From assembly GCA_964561525.1 (NCBI GenBank), contig CAZLPY010000023.1, positions 1 to 13,661 of the forward strand: a stretch of 13,661 bases of DNA, written 5' to 3'. The translations under genes and the position numbers were made by a program. The notes under the pieces were generated by a model that did no database searches, had not been told where the DNA came from, and saw nothing but the letters and a program-made list of their open reading frames with translations. Numbering within the stretch: position 1 is the first letter of the stretch; each line of letters starts with the position of its first letter. The stretch comes from CAZLPY01 sp964561525. GTDB lineage: Bacteria > Patescibacteriota > UBA1384 > CAJBMM01. This document shows positions 5,227 through 12,721 of the stretch, piece by piece.

Positions 5227-5895
5227 ATGCATCTCAAAACCGTGCAAGAGCTTAGTGTGAGTGCGCCTGTCGAGATTGATCTATTGCCGGCGGCTTATCG
5301 TTTCCTTCACCAGAGGCCTTTCCTACGCGGCCTATATGTCCTCGGATTGATTAGTTTTGCGGCATGCTTGTCGCGGGCTGCCTACCTCCACCTAACAAGC
5401 GGCATGTCAGATGCCGCTACGTCACATTTGGCGGTTGGTGCACTCTTCTCATTCGCTATCTCTGTTATATCAGCCATTGAAGGTAGTCTTAGCGGATCGA
5501 CCACACCGGAAGCACTCAGATGCGATGACCGCGATTATCAACAGCGCATCAAGATATTGGCGAAAGATCCGCGGTTTCGGACCCTGCTACGGTCGATCAA
5601 TATTTACCAGCAAAAACAAGCTGATTCAACAATCTCAAGCGACGAAAAGCGGGAATTGGCGGCTCACTGGCTACCAAGATTCACGGAAACATGGATAGCG
5701 TTGCATGTCGCAGCAGGACTTGCGGTTAATGATGAGCAAACGCGAATACGGGCGTATAACGCTGAGATTGAGGGTGACGCGGGAGTTCCGAACACCTTGC
5801 TTCGCCCCGCTATGCCATATGGGGTTGGCCAAGATGCTCCACAGCACACCGATGCTAGCACAGAAGCTCCTTGCAAGATCAACTCCGCCAACTAA
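5227..5895 (+). CDS. unknown two-helix membrane protein on the opposite strand
   Basis: 222 residues; I do not recognise the family. The ATG at 5227 is chosen over an in-frame ATG at 5158 because 5158 lies between the promoter -35 and -10, while 5227 has GGAAGGAG 7 bases upstream. Visible features: a short soluble N-terminus (1-32), two hydrophobic segments (about 33-55 and 66-86) joined by a short loop, then a soluble C-terminal part of about 135 residues, with charged helical sequence (about 98-185) and a polar tail ending in KINSAN. There are no obvious catalytic motifs and no cleavable signal peptide; three cysteines (about 47, 99 and 216) have no pattern. It is the only plus-strand gene in 13.6 kb and has its own promoter and terminator, so it is an independent unit inserted between map and the cyclase-domain gene. 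Base composition looks slightly more GC-rich than its neighbours by eye. Transcription of the ribosomal cluster through this region would be antisense to it. Confidence 0.8.
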   Translation: MHLKTVQELSVSAPVEIDLLPAAYRFLHQRPFLRGLYVLGLISFAACLSRAAYLHLTSGMSDAATSHLAVGALFSFAISVISAIEGSLSGSTTPEALRCDDRDYQQRIKILAKDPRFRTLLRSINIYQQKQADSTISSDEKRELAAHWLPRFTETWIALHVAAGLAVNDEQTRIRAYNAEIEGDAGVPNTLLRPAMPYGVGQDAPQHTDASTEAPCKINSAN

Positions 5896-5898
5896 CCA

Positions 5899-5927
5899 CG
5901 CTCGAGGTACCCAACCTCGGGCGTTTT
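5899..5927 (+). terminator. intrinsic terminator of the plus-strand gene
   Basis: Stem CGCTCGAGG (5899-5907) / CCTCGGGCG (5915-5923): 9 pairs with one G-U, 7-base loop TACCCAA, then TTTT (5924-5927). It begins 3 bases after the stop codon. The minus-strand side has no T-run, so it acts for the plus-strand gene only. Confidence 0.85.
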
Positions 5928-6015
5928 ACAACTATTATTTTAGCGCATAATTTGATTAACAACTCTGCATACGTAAAGCTATCGCTCGAATAGGTTGACT
6001 GAATCGTTTGGGTCA

Positions 6016-6786
6016 TTATGTCAAAATTTGATGTCCGGTTTTGGTTACCAAAACGGTGTGCTCAAAGTGAGCTGCGAGTGAGCCGTCTGCTGTCCGTACC
6101 GTCCATCCGTCAGCGTCGGTCACGATGTTCCATTTTCCAGCCGTCAGCATTGGCTCAATAGCGATAGTTTGGCCTTCGTGGAGCACTGGTCCTTGGTGAG
6201 GTGTGCCATAATTTGGAATTGAGGGATCCTGATGGATCTGCTCGCCGACGCCGTGCCCAACGAGCTGTCTCACTACTCCGAAGTGATGAGCCTCAGCGTG
6301 GTGTTGCACGGCATGACCAATATCCCCAACGTGAGCCCCGTCCCGCACTACAGCCAGTGCGCGCAGCAAACACTCATACGTCACCTTCAGTAACTCCTGA
6401 TTCTTGGTGAGTATAGAGAGTTTCATGATCTGGTCGACTAATTCGCATCCCTGCTCAGTTACAATCACGCTTGTTGCGCTATCGGTAAAATAACCATTGT
6501 AGGCGACGCCGAGATCAAGACTGACAATATCGTCTATTCGAAATTTGTATGCTGATGGGATACCATGTACTACTTCGTCGTTGATCGAGACGCACAACGA
6601 ATTTGGGAATCCGTTGTAGCTTTTGAAGGCTGGAGTACCTCCTAATTTCAGAATCTCGGCCTCTGCGAGGAAATCTAACTCAAGTCCGGTGTTTCCTTCC
6701 GCCACGTTGTGTGCAACGGTTCCTAGCACTTGCCGTAACAGTGCTCCACCTTCACGCATGCTCTGTGTTTTTTGAGCGGATATCAT
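6016..6786 (-). CDS. map: methionine aminopeptidase, type I
   Basis: 256 residues, normal for type I MetAP, which removes the initiator Met from new proteins. The five metal ligands are all present: D91 (in SLDLGVAYNG), D102 (in FTDSATS), H178 (in VGHGVGEQIH), E211 (in AIEPML) and E242 (in FEHTVLV); the substrate-contact His is H74 in VVHGIPS. There is no N-terminal zinc finger extension. The ATG overlaps the adk stop (ATGA) and has no Shine-Dalgarno of its own, so translation is probably coupled. The adk-map order is common next to secY in bacteria. The next minus-strand gene is more than 1 kb away because of the inserted plus-strand gene. Confidence 0.97.
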   Translation of the reverse strand: MISAQKTQSMREGGALLRQVLGTVAHNVAEGNTGLELDFLAEAEILKLGGTPAFKSYNGFPNSLCVSINDEVVHGIPSAYKFRIDDIVSLDLGVAYNGYFTDSATSVIVTEQGCELVDQIMKLSILTKNQELLKVTYECLLRALAVVRDGAHVGDIGHAVQHHAEAHHFGVVRQLVGHGVGEQIHQDPSIPNYGTPHQGPVLHEGQTIAIEPMLTAGKWNIVTDADGWTVRTADGSLAAHFEHTVLVTKTGHQILT

Positions 6787-7448
6787 AGGAGTTTCTTAAC
6801 GGTTGTATCGATCTGAGTGGCGATATTCTCGATTGATGGCGCGGCGTCAACGTGATAAAGCTCAAAATGCTCCGCTAGTAATTGAATAATTGGCTCGGTG
6901 TGTTCATGATAGGTTTTAAGTCGTTGCTTGACTGATTCGGGAGTATCATCGCTTCGTTGCTGTAGAGCATTCCGGCAGTTCGGGCATTTGGACCCAGATT
7001 TCTGCAGTTTTTCGACATCACTCGGCGGCACGACGAATCCGCAGTTCGGGCATATCAGTCGTTTTCCAATCCGCTGAATTGCAGCTTGATCATCTAAATC
7101 CATTTTGATGATAATACCGGGCGTTATGTGTGAAGAGAGGTACTGAATTAACCAATTGGCCTGGTTAATATTACGGGGATAGCCATCAAAAAGAAGTGAG
7201 TTTTCGCCTAAGCACTTTTCAATCAAGTTGGCCGCTCCATGATTGATTATGTCGTCTGGTAGCAGTTGACCCTGATCCATAAGCGCGCGAGCTTCCTTAC
7301 CCATGCTGTTTTGCAAACCAGCCAGCTCACGAGTGATATTGCCACCAGCGATGTAACACAAAGCATATTTTTGCATCAAAATTTGTGCCTGAGTTCCCTT
7401 ACCGGAACCTTGCGGACCTATCAATATAATTGCAATACGTTTTCGCAT
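6783..7448 (-). CDS. adk: adenylate kinase (zinc-binding long LID form)
   Basis: 221 residues. It catalyses AMP + ATP to 2 ADP in the cytoplasm. Visible motifs: P-loop GPQGSGKGT at 11-19, the AMP-binding FDGYPR at 87-92, the LID zinc site with CPNC at 133-136 and CPNC at 155-158, and RSDDTPESVKQRL at 165-177 with the catalytic Arg residues. Gln-Ser replaces the more common Pro-Gly/Ala in the P-loop, a variation known in adenylate kinases. The ATG at 7448 gives the canonical N-terminus but shows no clear ribosome-binding site. It follows the LysM gene by 71 bases and overlaps map by 4. Confidence 0.97.
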   Translation of the reverse strand: MRKRIAIILIGPQGSGKGTQAQILMQKYALCYIAGGNITRELAGLQNSMGKEARALMDQGQLLPDDIINHGAANLIEKCLGENSLLFDGYPRNINQANWLIQYLSSHITPGIIIKMDLDDQAAIQRIGKRLICPNCGFVVPPSDVEKLQKSGSKCPNCRNALQQRSDDTPESVKQRLKTYHEHTEPIIQLLAEHFELYHVDAAPSIENIATQIDTTVKKLL

Positions 7449-7519
7449 AATAACGTTACATTAGCATGATGATGCGTGATCGTAAACCACGCTAATTCTT
7501 GGCAGGTGAATCGATTATT

Positions 7520-8212
7520 TCAGTACAGCACTTTCACCGGAGTCCACACCCCTTTGTCGCCCTTGCTGAGGGGTTGATTAAGCATCACAGTGTAGAGCTT
7601 TCCTTGATGGGTTACTTCAACGCTTGCTTCCCCTTTGGTGGTATCTTTAGTTTTTTCGATATACAGATCGTTATTATCAAAACCAAACCGTGCCAGCAAT
7701 GGTGATCGTTGTACCACTTGTGCAGGTACCAGTCGATACGATAATTGACCGGTTCCGGCGTTGGCGTAATCCTGGGCAGTCTGTAAATTCTGCTTTTCAT
7801 CGTCTGTCGCAGGAACGCTGTACTCTCGGGCTTGTGAGGTGGCTGCCTCTGCTGCGGTTGGAATTTTCAGCACCTGTCCTTCCTTTAATACAGAATGTTC
7901 ATCTAAACCGTTAACCGATGCAAGTGACGGCCAGTCGACGCCGATTTCCTTGCCGATTGAGTAAAGCGTTTGGCCTTTTTTGACTAAATACGTTTTAGCA
8001 CTATCAAGCTCTGACGAAGCGTTATTAGCGCTCGATGCATCACCGGCTGCTGGACTTAAGCTCGCGACTGCAGCTGACTGATTTGTAGACTGACTAACTG
8101 CATCAGTTTTGCGATGACGTTGGTTTGCATAATTTGCTCCCCCAAAAAAACCAGCTCCGGCTGCTGCGCTGATGGAAACGATGAAAGTAGTTACGATATA
8201 GCGATGCTTCAT
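7520..8212 (-). CDS. LysM-domain membrane-anchored or secreted protein
   Basis: 230 residues from the chosen start. Residues 1-4 are basic and 5-25 hydrophobic (IVTTFIVSISAAAGAGFFGG), a signal anchor or signal peptide. A Ser/Ala/Asn-rich linker (38-72) is followed by one LysM domain at about 74-118, with YLVKKGQTLYSIGKEIGVDW and the VLKEGQVLKIP ending. LysM domains bind N-acetylglucosamine glycans such as peptidoglycan. The C-terminal part (~135-230) is a predicted beta-rich domain ending in GVWTPVKVLY that I cannot name. The ATG at 8212 puts the hydrophobic segment at the N-terminus; an in-frame ATG at 8230 adds six residues. It sits between secY and adk, where most bacteria have no gene, so a cell-envelope role is the most one can infer. 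Confidence 0.85.
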   Translation of the reverse strand: MKHRYIVTTFIVSISAAAGAGFFGGANYANQRHRKTDAVSQSTNQSAAVASLSPAAGDASSANNASSELDSAKTYLVKKGQTLYSIGKEIGVDWPSLASVNGLDEHSVLKEGQVLKIPTAAEAATSQAREYSVPATDDEKQNLQTAQDYANAGTGQLSYRLVPAQVVQRSPLLARFGFDNNDLYIEKTKDTTKGEASVEVTHQGKLYTVMLNQPLSKGDKGVWTPVKVLY

Positions 8213-8238
8213 TATCTTACTATACAGCAAATTGCGCT

Positions 8239-8260
8239 GCGGTCGCTACAGTAGTGACGC
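8239..8260. promoter_or_regulatory. imperfect inverted repeat upstream of the LysM gene
   Basis: A dyad around GTCGCTACAGTAGTGAC (8242-8258), with GC on each side, lies in the 105-base gap between the secY stop and the LysM gene start. One position is mismatched on the minus strand, and no T-run follows. Possible operator or RNA hairpin; no convincing promoter was found beside it. Confidence 0.3.
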
Positions 8261-8317
8261 ATCGATGAATGGGAGGGACTGGTTTAGATCAGTGACGTTG
8301 TGTGCTTGAAGATTAAT

Positions 8318-9616
8318 TTAGTAGTGATCGTATGAGGTCATCACCAACTGGGCTTGAATTTGACGCATTGTTTCAATCACTACCGACACCACAATCAAAA
8401 TACCGGTGCCGCCTAAAATTAGCGTTTGGTCACCTGTCCATAGTGGCACTAACACCGGCAAGAGCGCCACTAATCCAAGAAAAATGGATCCAACTAAGGT
8501 GATACGGGCAATGATGCCAGCGACGTAGTGCGCTGTTTCAGTTCCGGGACGAATCCCGGGAATAAAGCCACCTTGTTTTTGTAAATTTTCTGCAATTTGC
8601 GCCGGCTGTAGCACGATCGATGTGTAAAAATAGGTGAAGAAAATGACCAATAAAAAGTACACTGTGCCGTAGACTGGGGCATTTGTTTGTGCTGATAAGG
8701 TGTTCACAATCCATGTTGCGGCATGAGCGAGCCAGGGTGAGCGAACATTTTCAAAAAATCGGCCGATAATTTGTGGAAAAAGCAGCATTGAAATTGCAAA
8801 AATAATTGGAATAACCCCGGCGATATTGACTTTAATTGGCAAATAACTGTGGACCGAGTCGCCGGTTGCGCCTTGGTAACGCCTGGCGTAGGTGACTGGT
8901 ATCTTACGAATTGCATCGTTCATCAGCACAATCACCGCAATGAGGATAATTGATGCAATGATAAATACAGCAAATTTTAGCAGTTCTTTTGTGTCAATAT
9001 TGCCCCCGGCCACAATCAAGCTATACTTTTGAATAAATGTGTTCGGCAACCCAGCCAGTACACCGACTGTGATAATCAGTGAAACACCGTTTCCGATACC
9101 ACTTTCCGAAATGATCTCGCCGAGCCACATCAGGAACGTAGTACCGCCTGTTGATACAATTAACATGTTGACCAACTGAGCGGCTGTCCATGGATTAATT
9201 ACCCCTTGGTTGCGCAGCAGCAGCAGCGTTGCGTAACCCTGCAAAATCGCTAGCGGTATGGTTAAATATCGAGTGTATTGATTAAGGCGCTGCCGGCCGA
9301 ATTCCCCTTCCTTCGATAGTGCTTCGAGTGATGGAACGATTACGGTGAGCAGTTGAATAATGATCGAGGCAGTAATGAATGGTCCAACTCCCATCAGTAC
9401 TACCGAAAATCGGGCGAGTGACCCGCCGGAAAAGAGGTCAAGCAATCCAAATACTTGGTTTTGACCGTTTGGGTCAAAAAATTGGCGCAATCGGTCAGGG
9501 GTAACGTTTGCTAACGGAATATGCACCAATACCCGTGTTAGCAAAAGCAGTGCCACGGTGATGGCGATGCGCTTGCGTAATTCAGGATTAAGGAAGATGC
9601 GTCGAAGAGTGTTCAT
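8318..9616 (-). CDS. secY: preprotein translocase subunit SecY
   Basis: 432 residues, the usual SecY size. SecY is the protein-conducting channel of the plasma membrane. It has ten hydrophobic segments and the conserved GVGPFITASIIIQLL stretch of helix 2, the EALSKEGEFGRQRLNQYTRY loop after it, SESGIGNGVSLII in the middle, and FIPGIRPGTETAHY in the cytosolic loop contacting the ribosome. The start ATG at 9616 (MNTLRRIFLNPELRKRI) matches SecY N-termini; the open frame upstream runs into rplO in another frame and has no SecY similarity. No Shine-Dalgarno is visible before 9616. It is separated from rplO by 79 bases that include a hairpin. Confidence 0.97.
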   Translation of the reverse strand: MNTLRRIFLNPELRKRIAITVALLLLTRVLVHIPLANVTPDRLRQFFDPNGQNQVFGLLDLFSGGSLARFSVVLMGVGPFITASIIIQLLTVIVPSLEALSKEGEFGRQRLNQYTRYLTIPLAILQGYATLLLLRNQGVINPWTAAQLVNMLIVSTGGTTFLMWLGEIISESGIGNGVSLIITVGVLAGLPNTFIQKYSLIVAGGNIDTKELLKFAVFIIASIILIAVIVLMNDAIRKIPVTYARRYQGATGDSVHSYLPIKVNIAGVIPIIFAISMLLFPQIIGRFFENVRSPWLAHAATWIVNTLSAQTNAPVYGTVYFLLVIFFTYFYTSIVLQPAQIAENLQKQGGFIPGIRPGTETAHYVAGIIARITLVGSIFLGLVALLPVLVPLWTGDQTLILGGTGILIVVSVVIETMRQIQAQLVMTSYDHY

Positions 9617-9677
9617 AGGTGTAAAACGAAGGTGCTTGTTTACTAACGTGGCAAATAGTGAATTAGGGGGTGCTCTG

Positions 9678-9698
9678 TAATCAGCCTTAGGCTGCTTA
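9678..9698 (-). promoter_or_regulatory. hairpin at the rplO stop, before secY
   Basis: Perfect 5-bp repeat CAGCC (9682-9686) / GGCTG (9690-9694) around a 3-base loop, extendable by three more pairs past one mismatch so that the rplO TAA stop (9696-9698) is in the stem. On the minus strand it is followed by ATTACAGAG, not a T-run, so it is not a typical terminator. It may stabilise or process mRNA ends between rplO and secY. Confidence 0.4.
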
Positions 9699-10175
9699 AA
9701 TCTTTTTGTCAGAAACTTTAAGTTTACTGGCTGATTTTGGTTTCGCCACAGGTTTGGCGGTTTTGTGTAGCGATTCTTGTAGACGAGTTGTAAGCACAAT
9801 TCCTTCTTCAAATGAGAAATGTTTTGATCGCACCGTTGCGCCGATAATTTTAACTCGTCGATCAATACGACTAATTAATGCATGCGTTTCAAGTTGCTGT
9901 TTAGTGATGATGGAGTTGTCTTCAAACACCGCTTCAAGCTGTCGCCATGATACGCTCTCGGGTTTTTGCACAAAGCTTTTTACCCCATGAAAACGTGGTA
10001 TGCGCTGCATCAACGGTGTTTGCCCGCCTTCAAAACGGCGCGGGATATTATATCCGGAACGCGATTTTTGACCTTTAGTGCCGCGGCCAGCTGTTTTGCC
10101 TTGTCCGGCTGCAATTCCGCGTCCAATGCGATGTTTGGTTGATGTCTTTAGGGACGGCAATTGATGTAGTTTCAT
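9696..10175 (-). CDS. rplO: 50S ribosomal protein L15
   Basis: 159 residues. L15 is a late-assembly large-subunit protein. Its N-terminal half is typical: GRGIAAGQGKTAGRGTKGQK at residues 18-37 and RRFEGGQTPLMQRIPRF further on; the C-terminal half has the L18e/L15-like fold with VKIIGATVR, then a Lys-rich tail that makes it longer than most (~145). Its ATG overlaps the rpsE stop by 4 bases (ATGA). In most bacteria rpmD (L30) lies between rpsE and rplO; here there is no room for it. Confidence 0.96.
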   Translation of the reverse strand: MKLHQLPSLKTSTKHRIGRGIAAGQGKTAGRGTKGQKSRSGYNIPRRFEGGQTPLMQRIPRFHGVKSFVQKPESVSWRQLEAVFEDNSIITKQQLETHALISRIDRRVKIIGATVRSKHFSFEEGIVLTTRLQESLHKTAKPVAKPKSASKLKVSDKKI

Positions 10176-10633
10176 CGCTCCAGCTTTCGTCTGATTTGCA
10201 GTGATTGCAAAGCCTGAATTGTTGCCCCAACTACGTTTACAGCGTTGCTCGATCCAAGTGATTTGCTTAAAATATTTTTAATGCCGGCTAATTCAACAAC
10301 TGCTCGTACCGGTCCTCCTGCAATAACAGATGTTCCTTTGCCGGCTGGTTTGAGTAATACATGAGCTCCTGCGTGACGAGCGCTGACATCATGCAAAATA
10401 GTATCGTTGGTAATTTGCACGGTAATCATATTTTTTTTGGCCGCACTGACTGCCTTCGCGGTAGCACCGGACACATCGCTCGCTTTGCCGAGTCCAAATC
10501 CGACGCGCCCTTTGCGGTCGCCGATAACCACTAATACCCGTGATCGCATGCGTCGGCCACCTTTTACTACACGCGCAACTTTACCGACGCTGACAACCTT
10601 TTCTTCAAACTCTTTGTGTGCTTTTTCCACCAT
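10172..10633 (-). CDS. rpsE: 30S ribosomal protein S5
   Basis: 153 residues. S5 lies near the mRNA entry and helps decoding accuracy. The double-stranded RNA-binding half shows VGKVARVVKGGRRMRSRVLV at 17-36 and GFGLGKASDV, and the C-terminal half shows LLKPAGKGTSVIAGGPVRAV, diagnostic of S5. The ATG at 10633 has AAGGAG only one base upstream, unusually close; the next codon is GTG, which would give better spacing and could be the true start. Five bases separate it from rplR. Confidence 0.96.
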   Translation of the reverse strand: MVEKAHKEFEEKVVSVGKVARVVKGGRRMRSRVLVVIGDRKGRVGFGLGKASDVSGATAKAVSAAKKNMITVQITNDTILHDVSARHAGAHVLLKPAGKGTSVIAGGPVRAVVELAGIKNILSKSLGSSNAVNVVGATIQALQSLQIRRKLER

Positions 10634-10638
10634 ACTCC

Positions 10639-10992
10639 TTAAAAAATCAATCCGTTTTGACGAGCCGCTTCCGCAAGAGCCTTGATCCTACCATGGAACC
10701 GAAATCCACCACGATCGAATCGTACTGCAGTAATGTTAAGATCGTGTGCACGCTTCGCAATTTCAACCCCAACGCCCGCTGCTTTTTCAGATTTTGTCAG
10801 TGCTTTTTTGGTCTTGTCAGTAGCGATATGGGAATCACTGGCTGCTGCAAGCGTTTTTTGGGACAGATCATCGATTACTTGGGCATAAATGTGTTTTGCA
10901 GAGCGAAACACAGCCAAGCGAGGTGTAGCTGCGTCGCCGCGCGTATGTGGCTTAATTCGTGCTCTAATTCGGTTACGTGCGTTTTTTTGCAT
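10639..10992 (-). CDS. rplR: 50S ribosomal protein L18
   Basis: 117 residues, standard size. L18 binds 5S rRNA in the central protuberance with L5. Signatures: RIRARIKPHTRGDAATPRLA at 8-27, VFRSAKHIYAQVIDD following, and the C-terminal VRFDRGGFRFHGRIKALAEA near 94-113. The ATG at 10992 has AAAGGAAAGCAATT upstream, a good ribosome-binding site. Confidence 0.97.
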   Translation of the reverse strand: MQKNARNRIRARIKPHTRGDAATPRLAVFRSAKHIYAQVIDDLSQKTLAAASDSHIATDKTKKALTKSEKAAGVGVEIAKRAHDLNITAVRFDRGGFRFHGRIKALAEAARQNGLIF

Positions 10993-11004
10993 AATTGCTT
11001 TCCT

Positions 11005-11541
11005 TTAGGCCTTCGCGGCTTTACCGGCCTTACGTCGTACAAACTCTCCCGAGTAACGGATGCCCTTACCTTTATACGGTTCAGGCTTCCGGGTTTGCCT
11101 AATTTGAGCAGCTATTTGGCCAACCTCGACGTTATTGTTACCGCTGACTGAAATAGTGTTTTTCTCAACCTTAAATACAATACCTTCAGGGGCAGCAATT
11201 ACGACAGGATGCGAAAAGCCTACGCTCAAAACAAGATCATTGCCTTGCAGCGCTGCGCGATATCCCACCCCGTGAAGCTCGAGTTTTTTGGTAAATCCGT
11301 CGGTTACTCCGGTGACCATATTGGCCAGCAAAGTGCGTGTCAGCCCGTGGTATGAGCGTGATTGAATGGTATCATCAGGCCTTTGCACTTCAATGCTAGA
11401 GTCGCCCGATATGATGCGTATTCCAGCAGGAAACACCGCAGTAAGCGAGCCTCGTGGGCCGGTGACGGTGACAGTTTGATCATGCTGAGTCATGGTGACT
11501 CCGCTAGATTTATTAATTTTTTGTTTTCCGATTCGCGACAT
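11005..11541 (-). CDS. rplF: 50S ribosomal protein L6
   Basis: 178 residues, standard size. L6 sits near the sarcin-ricin loop where elongation factors bind. It opens MSRIGKQKI as the family does, carries the two repeated L6 domains (VTVTGPRGSL near 25-34; LELHGVGYRAALQGNDLVLS near 87-106), and ends with RKPEPYKGKGIRYSGEFVRRK, the diagnostic C-terminal motif. Upstream of the ATG are AAGGAAA and, further off, TAGGAG. Gaps on both sides are 12 bases. Confidence 0.97.
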   Translation of the reverse strand: MSRIGKQKINKSSGVTMTQHDQTVTVTGPRGSLTAVFPAGIRIISGDSSIEVQRPDDTIQSRSYHGLTRTLLANMVTGVTDGFTKKLELHGVGYRAALQGNDLVLSVGFSHPVVIAAPEGIVFKVEKNTISVSGNNNVEVGQIAAQIRQTRKPEPYKGKGIRYSGEFVRRKAGKAAKA

Positions 11542-11553
11542 TTTCCTTAACTC

Positions 11554-11958
11554 CTACCAAATTTCACAAATTACTTCGCCGCCTAAACCAAGCTTCCGCG
11601 CCTCTTTTCCAGTCAGAATACCCTGAGATGTGGAGACGATCACTGTGCCGAGGCCGCGCAATGGCCGAGGAATGTTCTTGGTACTAACATAGCTACGCCG
11701 GCCAGGCTTCGAGATACGCTTAATAGTCTGCAGCGTCGAAGTGCGTCCACGACCTGCCTCATAATGATATCCGAGTTCGATAAGCAGGCGTTTCTTGATT
11801 GTATCGCTGTCATCTACGGTAACCTCAGCGATATAGCCTTCTTGCTTCAAAATTATTGCAATTTGCTCACGCACGGTTGAGTATGGCGTATTCACATTAT
11901 CGTGACCAGCTGAAATGGCGTTTCGAATCTGAGTTAAGAAATTTGCAATTGTGTCCAT
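11554..11958 (-). CDS. rpsH: 30S ribosomal protein S8
   Basis: 134 residues. S8 is a primary 16S rRNA binder, and in E. coli it represses the spc operon by binding its mRNA near rplE. Signatures: DTIANFLTQIRNAISAGHDN at 2-21, then ISKPGRRSYVSTKNIPR and the C-terminal STSQGILTGKEARKLGLGGE. The ATG at 11958 has AAAGGATTATT upstream. Confidence 0.97.
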   Translation of the reverse strand: MDTIANFLTQIRNAISAGHDNVNTPYSTVREQIAIILKQEGYIAEVTVDDSDTIKKRLLIELGYHYEAGRGRTSTLQTIKRISKPGRRSYVSTKNIPRPLRGLGTVIVSTSQGILTGKEARKLGLGGEVICEIW

Positions 11959-11967
11959 AATAATCCT

Positions 11968-12153
11968 TTACCAGCTTGACTTTGTGACACCAGGGAGCTG
12001 GCCCTTGGCCGCTAGCTCGCGAAAACAGATACGACACATGCCGAAATCACGCATGAAGCCTCTGGGACGACCGCACAGACGACATCTACGAACAATACGA
12101 GTCGAAAATTTTGGTTTGCGGTTTGCTTTGACGATCATTGCTTCTCGGGCCAT
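11968..12153 (-). CDS. rpsZ: 30S ribosomal protein S14, zinc-binding short form
   Basis: 61 residues, the short C+ form of S14 with two CxxC pairs (C24/C27 and C40/C43) that bind zinc. Recognised from MAREAMIVKANRKPKFSTR, RLCGRPRGFMRDFGMCRICF, and the C-terminal LPGVTKSSW. It contributes to the 30S head. The ATG at 12153 has AAAAGGTACATAA upstream. Often named rpsN; the zinc form is also called rpsZ or rpsN1. Confidence 0.96.
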   Translation of the reverse strand: MAREAMIVKANRKPKFSTRIVRRCRLCGRPRGFMRDFGMCRICFRELAAKGQLPGVTKSSW

Positions 12154-12165
12154 TTATGTACCTTT

Positions 12166-12720
12166 TTACCTTTCCGGTGCGCTTTTGGCAAATGGAAAAT
12201 GGAATACATCCATCAATGCTTTTGCCTCTTCATCATTTCGTGCTGTTGTGCTGATAGTAATTTGTAGACCGTGAGTGCGGTTAACGCCCTCATATGGAAT
12301 TTCGGTAAATACAGTCTGTTCTTTTAACCCAAAGCTGTAGTTCCCGTGGCCATCGAATGATTTTATAGAAAATCCACGAAAATCACGAATACGGGGAACG
12401 GTAATATTAATTAATTTATCCAAAAAATCATACATCCGCGCTCCTCGTAAGGTGACACGCATTCCGACAATGTTCCCTTCGCGGATTTTAAAAGTTGAGA
12501 TGGCTTTTTTGGCTACCGTTGAAACAGCACGTTGTCCGGTGATGCGGCCAAGGTCGCGCATCATCGCCTCATGCAGCGGTTTATTACTGTGGAGCTCGCC
12601 TTCGCCAACGTTTACCACGATTTTTTCCAATCTTGGAATACGTTCAACGTTTTTGAGCCCGAGCTCATGCATCAGCTTAGGTGCTTGTTCCTCAATGAAT
12701 TGTTTCTTTAATCGGCTCAT
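12166..12720 (-). CDS. rplE: 50S ribosomal protein L5
   Basis: 184 residues, standard size. L5 binds 5S rRNA and forms an intersubunit bridge to S13. Signatures: VERIPRLEKIVVNVGEGE at 25-42, LGRITGQRAVSTVAKKAIST in the first third, and then FRGFSIKSFDGHGNYSFGLK with IPYEGVNRTHGLQI following. The ATG at 12720 is one base past the rplX stop with no strong Shine-Dalgarno, so coupling to rplX is likely. Confidence 0.97.
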   Translation of the reverse strand: MSRLKKQFIEEQAPKLMHELGLKNVERIPRLEKIVVNVGEGELHSNKPLHEAMMRDLGRITGQRAVSTVAKKAISTFKIREGNIVGMRVTLRGARMYDFLDKLINITVPRIRDFRGFSIKSFDGHGNYSFGLKEQTVFTEIPYEGVNRTHGLQITISTTARNDEEAKALMDVFHFPFAKSAPER

Positions 12721-12721
12721 G

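Noticed and set aside
5896..6015. Gap after map searched for a mobile element end, terminal repeats or a map terminator
   Set aside because: Apart from the plus-strand terminator, no matching repeats were seen on either side of the plus-strand gene, and there is no transposase or integrase.
9617..9865. Open frame extending secY upstream by 83 codons into rplO
   Set aside because: The added residues are basic and polar with no SecY similarity, lie over rplO in another frame, and the ATG at 9616 gives the canonical N-terminus and length.
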